Positions 7,486 to 15,988 of a DNA stretch of 52,695 bases are shown here, piece by piece (within the stretch, counting starts at the first letter, position 1; each line of letters begins with the position of its first letter). The notes under the pieces are model-generated. The model had not been told where the DNA came from, did not search any database, and was given only the letters and a program-made list of their open reading frames with translations. Source of the DNA: Phaeobacter sp. (GTDB lineage Bacteria; Pseudomonadota; Alphaproteobacteria; Rhodobacterales; Rhodobacteraceae); the NCBI RefSeq assembly GCF_022825805.1, contig NZ_JAJDWC010000152.1:1-52695 (forward strand), written 5' to 3'. Position numbers and translations under genes: made by a program.

Positions 7486-9321
7486 CTATTCTTCCTCAAA
7501 AGGATCCCATTCGTCTTCAACCTCGGGCAGGGCATCGGCCTGCACTTCTGCAGCGAGATCCTCAGCGGTGCGGATATTGGTGATTTTGGCTTTTGGGAAG
7601 CTCTCCAAAACGGCCTGTACAATGGGATGTTTGCTGGCTTCGGCGCGCAGGGCATTTTCTGCGGCGTTCTCGCGTTCGGTGATGGTTTCCCCGCCGCCGT
7701 CATTTGAAAGCGAGACGACCCAACGGGCATGGGTCCAGGTCTGCAACTGCTGGCCCAAACGCGCGGCGAGGTCTTTGGGTGCGTCATCCGTGGGCTGGAT
7801 GGTGATCCGACCGGGTTGGTAGGACACCAGACGCAGGTAGGTTTTCACGTACTCCAGCAGCAGGCCATCGCGTTTCACGCGAATCAATTCAACGACATGT
7901 TCAAAACTGGGATAGCGGGCGAGGGCGAGATCTGCCTGTGGGGCGAGCGCGGTTGCCTGTCCGTTGCCTGCCGACATCGTCGGTCCGCCCTGGGGGCCAC
8001 TTGGCGTGCTGCCCTGCGATCCGGGTTGCTGGGGGACGTATCCGCCTGCGCCTTGGGGGGCGCCAGATGGTCCGCCAGAGCTTCCCATTGGTGCGTTCAT
8101 ATGCCCGCTGGATGGCGGGGGCGGCGGCGTATCCTGCAGGGTGCGCATCAGCTGTTCAGGTGTTGGCAGATCGGCCACATGGGTTAGACGGATCACCGCC
8201 ATTTCGGCCGCCATCATCGCATTGGGGGCTGCCGCGACCTCTTCCAGTGCTTTCAGTAGCATTTGCCACATGCGGGTCAACACGCGCATCGGCAAGGCGT
8301 CTGCCATCTGGCTGCCACGGGCGCGCTCATCTGGGCTGACGGTGGGATCTTCCGCTGCGTCTGGAGTGATCTTAACCACCGACACCCAATGGGTGATTTC
8401 GGCCAGATCGCGCAGGACGGCCAGCGGATCGGCGCCTTCTGCGTATTGCCCGCTGAGTTCGGTCAGCGCCGAAGCCGCGTCGCCTCGCAGAATCATGTCC
8501 ATCAGATCCAGCACCCGGCCGCGGTCTGCCAGGCCAAGCATGGCGCGCACCTGATCCGCAGTGGTTTCTCCGGCGCCATGTGAAATGGCCTGATCCAAGA
8601 GAGAGGTGGCGTCACGGGCCGATCCCTCAGCCGCCCGCGTGATCAGCGCCAGCGCGTCCTGCGCGATCTCTGCGCCTTCGGATGTTGCGATGCGCTGCAG
8701 CAGATCGATCATCACCTCAGGTTCAATGCGCCGCAGGTCAAACCGTTGGCAACGGGACAGAACCGTAACAGGAACCTTGCGAATTTCAGTTGTCGCAAAG
8801 ATAAATTTCACATGTGCGGGCGGCTCTTCCAGCGTTTTCAAAAGCGCATTGAAGGCGCTGGTCGACAGCATGTGGACTTCGTCGATGATGTAAATCTTGT
8901 AGCGCGCAGAGGCCGCTCGGTACTGGACGGAATCGATGATCTCACGAATATCCCCGACACCTGTGCGAGATGCGGCGTCCATTTCCATTACATCGACATG
9001 GCGGCCTTCCATGATGGCGGTGCAATGTTCGCATTTGCCACAAGGATCGGTGGTGGGGCCGCTGGTCCCGTCCTCGCCGATGCAGTTCATGCCTTTTGCA
9101 ATGATCCGGGCGGTGGTGGTTTTCCCGGTCCCGCGAATCCCGGTCATGATGAAGGCCTGCGCGATCCGATCCGCGGCAAATGCGTTTTTCAGTGTGCGCA
9201 CCATGGCGTCCTGGCCGACCAGATCGCTGAAGGTTTCGGGGCGGTATTTCCGCGCCAGCACCTGATATTGCCCGGAGCTGTCCTGGTTTTCGTGGCTGGT
9301 GTCGCCTGTTTGGTCGTTCAT
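7486..9321 (-). CDS. dnaX: DNA polymerase III subunit gamma/tau
   Basis: A 611-residue clamp-loader ATPase. The P-loop GIRGTGKTT is at residues 61-69, zinc-module Cys at 80, 94, 97 and 100, and Walker B IIDEVH at about 145-150. The AAA+ and helical collar regions follow to about 370. A Pro/Gly/Ser/Gln-rich linker (about 395-460) leads to the C-terminal tau domain, which contacts the polymerase alpha subunit. The protein loads the beta clamp and holds the replisome together. It is the first gene of the dnaX-ybaB-recR unit. I saw no slippery A-run able to make a short gamma form. Confidence 0.96.
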   Translation of the reverse strand: MNDQTGDTSHENQDSSGQYQVLARKYRPETFSDLVGQDAMVRTLKNAFAADRIAQAFIMTGIRGTGKTTTARIIAKGMNCIGEDGTSGPTTDPCGKCEHCTAIMEGRHVDVMEMDAASRTGVGDIREIIDSVQYRAASARYKIYIIDEVHMLSTSAFNALLKTLEEPPAHVKFIFATTEIRKVPVTVLSRCQRFDLRRIEPEVMIDLLQRIATSEGAEIAQDALALITRAAEGSARDATSLLDQAISHGAGETTADQVRAMLGLADRGRVLDLMDMILRGDAASALTELSGQYAEGADPLAVLRDLAEITHWVSVVKITPDAAEDPTVSPDERARGSQMADALPMRVLTRMWQMLLKALEEVAAAPNAMMAAEMAVIRLTHVADLPTPEQLMRTLQDTPPPPPSSGHMNAPMGSSGGPSGAPQGAGGYVPQQPGSQGSTPSGPQGGPTMSAGNGQATALAPQADLALARYPSFEHVVELIRVKRDGLLLEYVKTYLRLVSYQPGRITIQPTDDAPKDLAARLGQQLQTWTHARWVVSLSNDGGGETITERENAAENALRAEASKHPIVQAVLESFPKAKITNIRTAEDLAAEVQADALPEVEDEWDPFEEE

Positions 9322-9518
9322 AGTGCCCCGTGCCGGAATCGATGTCGCCAGTGTTGAGACAACAAACTAGGCAAGGTCACCAGTATCGTCCACTGTTGAT
9401 CCTGTCTCTCGCGGATCGCAGAGCGATTCTTCTGCGGGCAAGATGGCTGCGCAATGCGGATGAGCATCTCTGCAGAGCAGGCGTGCGGATGCGTGGATAG
9501 CCATGGGGTCGGTTCAGC

Positions 9519-9560
9519 GAAGGTCTGCTTTGGAAGGTTTGCTTTGGAAGGTCTGCTTTG
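9519..9560. repeat. Three tandem 14-bp units
   Basis: GAAGGTCTGCTTTG is repeated at 9519, 9533 and 9547, with one T-for-C change in the middle copy. The array lies between divergent dnaX and the phosphatase gene, about 70 bp before the phosphatase start. The period is not a multiple of three, so it is unlikely to be coding. Confidence 0.9.
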
Positions 9561-9631
9561 ACTGGGCGCTCGGTGACATCGACACCTGCGGTCAAGGGGC
9601 GCCGGTCCAAACTAACCCAAGAAGGGCGATG

Positions 9632-10207
9632 ATGAAGAAGGGCGATGATACAGTGCAGAACGATACCGAAGGCTCGTTTGTGACGGCATCGGGCGCAGCG
9701 ACGCAAACGCACGCGCTGGTGATCCATGCTTTGTCGGCAGCCGACGGTATCCTTGCGCTTTGCCCCCTGCCTGGGGCGGGTGGGGATTATGCGGGGGACA
9801 TGGCTCATATCCACGATTGGCAACCAGGGTTTGTCATCTCCATGACCACGACGGCCGAGCATGAACGTTTTGGGGCGGCATCCTTAGGGGCAGACCTGCA
9901 GGGTATGGGGTGCCGTTGGGTCCATTTGCCTGTGCCGGACTACAGCCCGCCACCGCCAGATGTTTTGATGCGCTGGCCGGAAGTCAGCCACATCGCGCGC
10001 AAGACATTGGTGGGGGGCGGCCGGGTTTTGGTGCATTGCCGGGGCGGCTGTGGTCGCTCTGGCATGGTCGTATTGCGATTGATGATCGAATTGGGTGAGC
10101 GCCCGGCCAGCGCTTTGGAGCGGCTCAGAAGCCTCAGACCCTGCGCCGTTGAAACCGACGAGCAAATGGCCTGGGCCTACGGGCCGCGGCGCATACCGGA
10201 CCCATAG
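9632..10207 (+). CDS. Dual-specificity/tyrosine phosphatase-like protein
   Basis: A 191-residue cytoplasmic protein with the cysteine-phosphatase loop HCRGGCGRSG (CX5R) at about residues 134-143 and an upstream Asp in LPVPDYSPPP that fits the general-acid loop. The nearest pattern is the small protein-tyrosine/dual-specificity phosphatase group. The substrate could be phosphoprotein or another phosphomonoester. Two ATG codons lie at 9629 and 9632. The second has the better spacing from GAAGGG (9621-9626). The neighbours, dnaX (divergent) and a B12-regulated gene (convergent), give no pathway clue. Confidence 0.75.
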   Translation: MKKGDDTVQNDTEGSFVTASGAATQTHALVIHALSAADGILALCPLPGAGGDYAGDMAHIHDWQPGFVISMTTTAEHERFGAASLGADLQGMGCRWVHLPVPDYSPPPPDVLMRWPEVSHIARKTLVGGGRVLVHCRGGCGRSGMVVLRLMIELGERPASALERLRSLRPCAVETDEQMAWAYGPRRIPDP

Positions 10208-10243
10208 GCCTTTATATCGCCGCGGTTATTACTGCAGCTGACG

Positions 10244-10669
10244 TCAGGCCAGTTGCAGGGCGCGCTCGGTCTGCCGTGCCGATGGCTTTGGTGGGAGCGG
10301 CACCGCCTGCGCAAGGCTGCAGGGGAGGGACATGGTATCGGTGGACACCATTGGCGCTGCCTCTGGATCAAACAGTGCGTCCGCGAACCGGTTCAACTCG
10401 GTTTGATCATCCGTTTGCGCGACGCCGCCAAACACGCGGATCCGATCATGACTGGCCACAAAAATGGCTGGGCACGAGGCCGGGCATTTGGCGTCACGGG
10501 TGTCCAGCTGGCAGGTCCCGGTGATTTCAAAATCATCTTGCGTGCTGCTGCGGGCCTGCATCATGGCGCTGCTCAGCCGTGCGATCATCCGTTCGGCAGC
10601 CGGGCAGGGACGGCCCAAATGCATGCAAGTGCTCAGCGAATAGCTGTGTGTTGTGTCTGTCCAGTTCAT
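10244..10669 (-). CDS. Small Cys-rich protein, DUF1636-like, under a cobalamin riboswitch
   Basis: The 141-residue protein has an N-terminal STCMHLGRPCPAAERM block and a second GTCQLDTRDAKCPASCPAIF block, a ferredoxin-like spacing of Cys as in DUF1636 predicted metal-binding proteins. Those are often found near cobalamin genes. The C-terminal 35 residues are Pro/Ser-rich. GGAGGG lies 4 nt before the ATG at 10669. The 5' leader contains a complete cobalamin riboswitch (10774-10943), so expression should fall when B12 is plentiful. The family assignment is by pattern. A role in B12 uptake, cobalt handling or replacement of a B12-dependent function is inference. Confidence 0.7.
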   Translation of the reverse strand: MNWTDTTHSYSLSTCMHLGRPCPAAERMIARLSSAMMQARSSTQDDFEITGTCQLDTRDAKCPASCPAIFVASHDRIRVFGGVAQTDDQTELNRFADALFDPEAAPMVSTDTMSLPCSLAQAVPLPPKPSARQTERALQLA

Positions 10670-10731
10670 TGCGCCCTCCGCGCGAAGGCAGGGCAATGTG
10701 ACGGATCCTATGAACCTGACGAGGTTCTGCA

Positions 10732-10782
10732 GACCTGCCAAGACACCCCGCCCGGTTGTGGTTTATAACGAGATGGCAGGTC
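10732..10782 (-). promoter_or_regulatory. Possible switching helix for the B12 riboswitch
   Basis: On the minus strand the end of the riboswitch contains GACCTGCC (10775-10782), part of the conserved B12 box and of P1. Downstream, GGCAGGTC (10732-10739) is its exact 8-base complement. Pairing the two would break P1, so the segment could serve as an antiterminator or anti-sequestor arm. This is inferred from complementarity only. Confidence 0.45.
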
Positions 10783-10943
10783 TCCTGACTTGCGGGTCAA
10801 CGCTCTCCCGGGCCTTCCCGACGGTTGCCTTGCGGCTGTCGTCAGTGGCGTAATCCGGGGGGCTCACCGCTTACAGTTGCGGGGGCAGTCGCGGACTTGA
10901 CACCCATTGGGCATCGCACCGTGTTCCCTTTTCATCCTGGCCA
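10774..10943 (-). promoter_or_regulatory. Cobalamin (adenosylcobalamin) riboswitch
   Basis: Read on the minus strand the element shows the hallmarks of the class in order: P1 arm TGGCCAGG (10936-10943), GGGAACACGGTGCG, GACTGCCCCCGCAACTGTAA, GGGAAGGC, and the terminal B12 box AAGTCAGGAGACCTGCC whose CCTGCCA closes P1. It is about 170 nt and lies about 100 nt upstream of the Cys-rich gene at 10669, which it presumably represses when B12 is bound. Confidence 0.93.
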
Positions 10944-11130
10944 CCAAAGCGACACAAGAACCATCACCTCAATGGCTAGCGGGCTGCGCCCCGAGTCGTC
11001 AAGGCAAGGTTCTACATTTGGTAGAGTTTCTGACCAATGCCTGCATATCTGCCTGACCATTGCTGCACAGAGGGCGTCATCCACGCGCAGGCTCGGCTGT
11101 GATTAGGGAGCAAGGGATAGAGGAGAGAAA

Positions 11131-11230
11131 GGTGAGAGGTTGGACATCGACCCAAGCGGGGCTCGTTGTGGCTGCTTCCTTCCGGACCTGACCAGGTTGG
11201 CGAGGCGCCTGCCCGCGCCAACCTCTCACC
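11131..11230 (-). ncRNA. ffs: Signal recognition particle RNA, small bacterial type (4.5S)
   Basis: The minus strand folds into one long hairpin: the ends GGTGAGAGGTTGG and CCAACCTCTCACC are complementary. The apical part has the conserved SRP domain IV sequence CAGGTCCGGAAGGAAGCAGCC (split here by its GGAA loop), which binds Ffh. Together with Ffh it targets nascent membrane proteins to FtsY. The length of about 100 nt fits the short alphaproteobacterial form. A promoter lies immediately upstream (11234-11262). Confidence 0.95.
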
Positions 11231-11233
11231 CGC

Positions 11234-11262
11234 TACATATGTGCCTGTGACGCAGATGGCAA
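11234..11262 (-). promoter_or_regulatory. Probable promoter of the SRP RNA
   Basis: On the minus strand TTGCCA (11257-11262) and TATGTA (11234-11239) are separated by 17 bp. The -10 lies a few bases before the mature RNA end, as expected for a stable RNA gene. Confidence 0.6.
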
Positions 11263-11320
11263 GAGCGTGAATGCCGCAACCCAGCGCAGTTCTGGAAGCA
11301 ATCGTTCAGCGCTGCATGGC

Positions 11321-13183
11321 TCAGAGCGTAAGTTGGAGGCGCAGAAACCCATCATGCGACAGTCCAATGGGTCTGACCGTATCGGTCTGCAGGTCAGGGA
11401 GATGTTTCCGCGCGTCTGGGCCCGTCAGAAATTCGACCGTTGTCCCGCCCAAATCGCTGAAGCGCCACGGATAGGCGCCATGTGTCAGGGGATCTGGCGG
11501 GCGCTTGCCTCCGACATAGTCACAGATCGCATCGCGGGTACGCACGGTTGGCAGAGGCAATGGCGTGGCAGTTTCGAGGGCAGAAAAATTTCCACCGCCG
11601 TTGATGCGGAAACTGCTGGAAACAACAGCGAAATACTGCGAATCCGTTACCGCAACTCCATTCCATGTCAGATTACGGATCCGCGATGCGGCCGCGTCAG
11701 ACAGGCCTCCGCCGCTGTCGAACCTGTTTGGGGCGGAGACGTCAATCTCGTACTCGACTCCAAAAATCACATCGAAGTTGTGGCCTGCGCGGTCTGGATC
11801 AATCAGCATCTGCCCGGCTTGGCCCGGCGTGATGTGATTGAACACGCCCGCCGACATCTCCAGCCAGTCGCGCAGTTCGCGGCCAGTGACAATCACAGCG
11901 CGCAGTTCATTGGGAAAGGGCTGGATATCGGCGACATGGCGCAGGTGCATCGCCCCGGCCGGGACGTCGCTGTATCGGGTTGGACCTGCGCGACCGCCAA
12001 ATTTGCCAGGGGCACTCGCGGACAAGAGGGGGATATTGGCGGCAGCGGTCTCCCGGAGCAACGGTCGTATCGCGGCCGCTTGCGCATATGCGGTCAAAGC
12101 CAGGGCTTTGTCTTCGTGGATAAGCGAGAAGAAAGAGTGGAGCCTGTGTTCGGTGCGACCGACGGGCTGGGCCATTTGTTCTCTGGTCTCTTGGTGCAGC
12201 GACGCAAGAGCCTCGACCATGCGTTTGTCTTCGTCGACTTGCGGCACCAATTCGCCATCATCTGTCCGCACTGCGATGGGTTGCAGGCTGGCATGACCCG
12301 ACACAAGCGACCAACGTCCGCGACTGAGTTCCAGATCCAGATCAATCAGGCCAAGGTGGGAGCCATAGGCACCGGGCATAACGACCGGGATGTCGAACTG
12401 ATGGTCGCTATCCGGCAATGTCAGATGCGTGTGGCCTGCGACGATGGCATCCAGGCCATCCAGGTCCGCCAGTGGCGAAAGCGCGTTTTCCAGGATCTGC
12501 GAGTTGTCATGGTCTGCAAGCCCAGTGTGGGCGAGACAAATCACCAGATCGCAGTTTTCGTTCTCTTTCAGGTGCTGTGATATCACGGCAGCGCTGTCGA
12601 CCATCTGGTCGAATTCCAGAGCGCCAGTGAGCTGATAGGCTCCCCATTTCATTGTATGGGGCGGGAGCACGGATAGCAGCCCAATCCGCAGCGATGGGGC
12701 TGCGGGGCTGGCAGAAACGGAACGTTCCAGCACGGCATATGGCGCAAACGGCAGGTCCATATCGGGGTTGAGCGCACGGATGTTGGAGCAGATCACAGGG
12801 CAGGTGATCTGGGCCGCGGTCAGGCGCAATGCTTCCAACCCGAAATCGAATTCATGATTGCCTAGTCCAACAGCATCATAGCCCAGCAATGAAAACGCTT
12901 TTGGGACGGCGGCTGAACTCGGTTCACCGACGCGGATTTTCTGCTCGGCGATTGGCGTGCCGAATAGGCTGTCGCCATTGTCCACGAGGAGGGTCGCGCC
13001 ATCGATTGCGTCAGCTTCTCGTCGCGCGGCGTCGACCAGCATCGAAACCCGAGACAGTCCAACGCCAGGGTTTGGGCGGTCGGAATAATAGTCATAACTC
13101 AACAGGTTGGCGTGCAGATCTGTTGTCGCCAAAACGCGCAGCTTGCCAAAGATCTTTTCCGCGGACGGCTCCGTCCCTGTCAT
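11321..13183 (-). CDS. 5'-nucleotidase / 2',3'-cyclic nucleotide phosphodiesterase family protein
   Basis: A 620-residue two-domain metallophosphatase. The N-terminal calcineurin-like domain has the metal motifs TTDLHANL, DNGDSLFGT, GNHEFDFG and AGHTHLT. The C-terminal domain fits the 5'-nucleotidase substrate-binding domain, with GGGNFSALE and YFAVVSSSF. Family members hydrolyse nucleotides or 2',3'-cyclic nucleotides, usually in the periplasm. No signal peptide follows the chosen ATG (13183), nor the alternative TTG at 13306, so either the true start is missed or this enzyme is cytoplasmic. The ribosome site before 13183 is weak. Confidence 0.85.
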   Translation of the reverse strand: MTGTEPSAEKIFGKLRVLATTDLHANLLSYDYYSDRPNPGVGLSRVSMLVDAARREADAIDGATLLVDNGDSLFGTPIAEQKIRVGEPSSAAVPKAFSLLGYDAVGLGNHEFDFGLEALRLTAAQITCPVICSNIRALNPDMDLPFAPYAVLERSVSASPAAPSLRIGLLSVLPPHTMKWGAYQLTGALEFDQMVDSAAVISQHLKENENCDLVICLAHTGLADHDNSQILENALSPLADLDGLDAIVAGHTHLTLPDSDHQFDIPVVMPGAYGSHLGLIDLDLELSRGRWSLVSGHASLQPIAVRTDDGELVPQVDEDKRMVEALASLHQETREQMAQPVGRTEHRLHSFFSLIHEDKALALTAYAQAAAIRPLLRETAAANIPLLSASAPGKFGGRAGPTRYSDVPAGAMHLRHVADIQPFPNELRAVIVTGRELRDWLEMSAGVFNHITPGQAGQMLIDPDRAGHNFDVIFGVEYEIDVSAPNRFDSGGGLSDAAASRIRNLTWNGVAVTDSQYFAVVSSSFRINGGGNFSALETATPLPLPTVRTRDAICDYVGGKRPPDPLTHGAYPWRFSDLGGTTVEFLTGPDARKHLPDLQTDTVRPIGLSHDGFLRLQLTL

Positions 13184-13497
13184 GTTGCGCAACTTGAAGA
13201 TCTCACTGTCGATCCCGTTTTGAGTTCGTTGAGAATTTATTAACAGCAGTCTTGTGCGGTTTGAAACACCGAAAAGCGCAGCAGTGGCCGCGTGAAATGC
13301 GGGCAATTCGATTTAAACCTACGCTTTATACTTGAGATAAGTGGGATTTGATTGTTTCAAGCCTACAGTCGAGAAAAGTAATTTATCGCGACTGTGGCCA
13401 GCAGGGTACATTATCGCATCCTATGGTGGAAATTAGTTCGTGAATTCAAGCCGCTGCGCAGTGCTGCGGAGCAGGTTGACACAAATCGGGGGCAGCA
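13184..13497. other. AT-rich divergent promoter region with a dyad
   Basis: The 314-bp space between the divergent phosphatase and nudC genes holds no supported gene. It is visibly more AT-rich than its surroundings and carries the dyad ACAGTCG (13365-13371) / CGACTGT (13389-13395), separated by 17 bp. It could be a regulator-binding site. Which gene it serves is unknown. Confidence 0.5.
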
Positions 13498-14490
13498 ATG
13501 CAACGAGCAGAAGAGGTTACCTTTGCAGCGGGCGGCGTAGACCGTGCGGCATATCTGCGAGATGACGCAGAAAAGATTGCGGACCTCTGGCAGGCGCAGG
13601 AGACGCGGGTCGTTGTGCTGTGGCGAGGGAAATTGCTGTGCCAGATCGTTTCGGGCGACGACGACACGGAAGAGCCGGTTTGCCTATCCCTGATCACCCC
13701 ACAGGAGCAGTTGGCCCAAGATCACGCCGGTTCGGCCATTTTTCTGGGGAAAGGCGCAGATCAGGCGGCCGTGTTTGCGGTGGATGTCAGCGCTTGGGAG
13801 CCTGAAGATCTGGATGCGACAACGCTGGGTGGCTTTTTGGATCCCAGCCTGCAGCGTCATCCGGAGCTGCCAGCGGATACGGCTTTTGCAGAACTGCGGC
13901 GTATCATGACGGTGCTCACGCGGGAGGAGGCGGAATTTGCGGCCACGGCGCGCGCCTTGTGTGGCTGGCACCACAGTCATCGCTTTTGTGCCAACTGCGG
14001 TGAAAAAAGCGAAATCGTCCAAGCGGGATGGCAGCGGCGTTGCCCGTCATGCAACACTGGCCATTTCCCACGGACCGATCCGGTGGTCATCATGCTGATC
14101 ACATTTGGCGATTCTGTGTTGGTTGGGCGTTCGCCGGGCTGGCCGGAGGGCATGTATTCGCTGCTTGCAGGGTTTGTTGAACCTGGCGAAACGCTTGAGG
14201 CTGCGGTGCGGCGCGAAACCTTCGAAGAAACCGGCGTGCGCGTTGGGGATGTCAGCTACTTGTCCAGCCAACCCTGGCCCTTTCCGATGTCGTTGATGTT
14301 TGGCTGTGCGGGGGTGGCCCTGAGCCGTGATATCAATATCGATCCAAACGAAATTGAAGATGCGCTGTGGGTGTCTCGGCAGGATATGATGACAGTCTTC
14401 GCGGGTGAGCATGACAGGATCAAACAGCCCCGAGAGGGCGCAATTGCGCATTTTTTGCTGCAGAACTGGCTTGCAGATACGCTTGATTAG
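13498..14490 (+). CDS. nudC: NAD(+) diphosphatase / RNA de-NADding Nudix hydrolase NudC
   Basis: 330 residues with the NudC architecture. An N-terminal domain of about 155 residues is followed by a zinc ribbon (CANCGEK...CPSCNTGHFPRTDP, residues about 163-190). The Nudix box GFVEPGETLEAAVRRETFEETGV then follows, and finally the NudC-specific SQPWPFPMSLM motif. The enzyme splits NAD(H) into NMN(H) and AMP and removes NAD caps from RNA in the cytoplasm. The ATG at 13498 follows a G-rich ribosome site. A small SRPBCC gene lies 56 bp downstream on the same strand and may be cotranscribed. Confidence 0.95.
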   Translation: MQRAEEVTFAAGGVDRAAYLRDDAEKIADLWQAQETRVVVLWRGKLLCQIVSGDDDTEEPVCLSLITPQEQLAQDHAGSAIFLGKGADQAAVFAVDVSAWEPEDLDATTLGGFLDPSLQRHPELPADTAFAELRRIMTVLTREEAEFAATARALCGWHHSHRFCANCGEKSEIVQAGWQRRCPSCNTGHFPRTDPVVIMLITFGDSVLVGRSPGWPEGMYSLLAGFVEPGETLEAAVRRETFEETGVRVGDVSYLSSQPWPFPMSLMFGCAGVALSRDINIDPNEIEDALWVSRQDMMTVFAGEHDRIKQPREGAIAHFLLQNWLADTLD

Positions 14491-14546
14491 ACTGACTATT
14501 GCTGTGGGTGCACACCCTTTGATGTCACTGTAAAGGTCTGGCCATA

Positions 14547-15014
14547 ATGCAGTTTTCGGGGAAAGAGGACATAAACGCACCGATTGCAGATGTGTTTCGC
14601 ACCCTCTGTGATTTCGAATTGCTGGAGCGGCTGGCCTTGCGTCGTGGTGTTGATCTGCAGCGCATGGGCGATGTTCGTCATCCCGAATCGGGCTTGGCCT
14701 GGGAGGTTGGGTTTTCCTATCGCGGCAAACAGCGCAAACTCCACATGTCCATTGCGGAGCACCAACCCGTGACAAATCTCCTGGTGAAGGTGATTGGCAG
14801 CGGGATGGATGGCGATATGGCGGTCGAGTTGCTGGCGCTTGCACCGCAGAGAACACGGATGCAGGTGGTGTTGGATGTGCGCGCGAAAACACTGACAGGA
14901 CGCTTGATGCTGCAATCGTTCAAGCTGGCCAAAGTGAAGCTGAACGAAGGGTTTGATCGTCGCCTTGGCGAGTTCGCACGTTTTGCCGAAGAGCGTTTCA
15001 CTGATAACGCGTAG
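14547..15014 (+). CDS. SRPBCC family protein
   Basis: 155 residues beginning MQFSGKEDINAPIADVFRTL, the usual opening of the START/Bet v1-like (SRPBCC) fold: a beta strand, then the two-helix V over a hydrophobic cavity. Beta strands run from about 40 to 120 and a long C-terminal helix covers 125-155. Such proteins bind lipids or other hydrophobic ligands in the cytoplasm. The ligand cannot be predicted. It follows nudC by 56 bp on the same strand and is convergent with prephenate dehydratase. Confidence 0.75.
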   Translation: MQFSGKEDINAPIADVFRTLCDFELLERLALRRGVDLQRMGDVRHPESGLAWEVGFSYRGKQRKLHMSIAEHQPVTNLLVKVIGSGMDGDMAVELLALAPQRTRMQVVLDVRAKTLTGRLMLQSFKLAKVKLNEGFDRRLGEFARFAEERFTDNA

Positions 15015-15035
15015 CCGGTGGACGGACCGTTTCTG

Positions 15036-15869
15036 TCAGAAACGATCAGAATTTGCCGGATAGACCCCAAGAATTTCGATATTGGTGGTGAAATACGCCA
15101 GTTCATCCAGGGCCAGCTGGACATTGGGATCATCCGGGTGGCCGTCGATGTCGGCGTAGAATTGCGTCGCCGTGAACGAGCTGCCGATCATGTAGCTTTC
15201 CAGCTTGGTCATGTTGACGCCGTTGGTGGCGAATCCACCCATCGCTTTGTACAGCGCTGCCGGGATGTTGCGGACCTGAAAGACAAAGCTGGTGATCATG
15301 CCGTTTTCGCCGCGTCTGCTGTTGTCTGGCGTGCGCGACATGGTCAAAAAACGCGTGGTGTTGTCACCTTCATCTTCGATATGGCGGGCCAGCACATTGA
15401 GCCCATAGATCTCGCCAGCCAATTCACTGGCCAAGGCAGCATGGGTTTTGTCGCCTTGATCTGCGACGTCGCGGGCCGCGCGGGCATTGTCTGGGCTGAC
15501 GCGCCCACGGATCCCGTGTGTGTTGAGAAACCCTGCGCATTGCGGCAGCAAGACCAAATGTGAATGCGCTTCTTTGATATCGGCAAGCGTAGCGCCGGGA
15601 ACGCCCAGCAAATTGATGTGAACGCGCACAAAAGCTTCGTCAATGATATGCAGGCCACTGTGCGGCAACAGTCGGTGAATATCAGCCACCCGACCATAGG
15701 TGGAGTTTTCAACCGGAAGCATTGCCAGCTCGGCGTCGCCGTTGCGAACGGCGTCAATTGCGTCTTCAAAGCTGCGGCAGGGCAACACATCCATACCCGG
15801 GCGTTCCTTGCGGCAGGCTTCGTGGCTGTAAGAGCCCAGCTCGCCCTGAATAGCAATTGTCTGCGTCAT
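15036..15869 (-). CDS. pheA: Prephenate dehydratase
   Basis: A 277-residue monofunctional prephenate dehydratase that makes phenylpyruvate for phenylalanine synthesis. The catalytic domain (1-180) has the conserved QGELGSYSHEAC start, PVENSTYGRV and the NTTRFL motif with the key Thr. The C-terminal ACT domain (about 195-275) holds the GALYKAM-like segment and the LESYMIG motif, expected to bind phenylalanine for feedback inhibition. The ATG at 15869 is preferred over a TTG nine codons upstream, because the family begins with this QGELG region. No chorismate mutase domain is fused. Confidence 0.93.
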   Translation of the reverse strand: MTQTIAIQGELGSYSHEACRKERPGMDVLPCRSFEDAIDAVRNGDAELAMLPVENSTYGRVADIHRLLPHSGLHIIDEAFVRVHINLLGVPGATLADIKEAHSHLVLLPQCAGFLNTHGIRGRVSPDNARAARDVADQGDKTHAALASELAGEIYGLNVLARHIEDEGDNTTRFLTMSRTPDNSRRGENGMITSFVFQVRNIPAALYKAMGGFATNGVNMTKLESYMIGSSFTATQFYADIDGHPDDPNVQLALDELAYFTTNIEILGVYPANSDRF

Positions 15870-15988
15870 CGGTGCTACATCCGTGCAAATCTTCAAAAAA
15901 CGGTCGTTTCGTCGCGCTGTCTATACCTTGCCACTTGAGAGGGGAAGCCTTAGACAGCTTTTCAGACAGCTGAAATGGACTCGCGATC

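Noticed and set aside
7486-9321. Programmed frameshift in dnaX giving a gamma form
   Set aside because: No A-AAA-AAG type slippery run with a downstream hairpin was seen near the linker region.
11267-12580. 437-codon open frame on the plus strand
   Set aside because: It is antisense to the clear 5'-nucleotidase-family gene and has no ribosome site or recognisable family.
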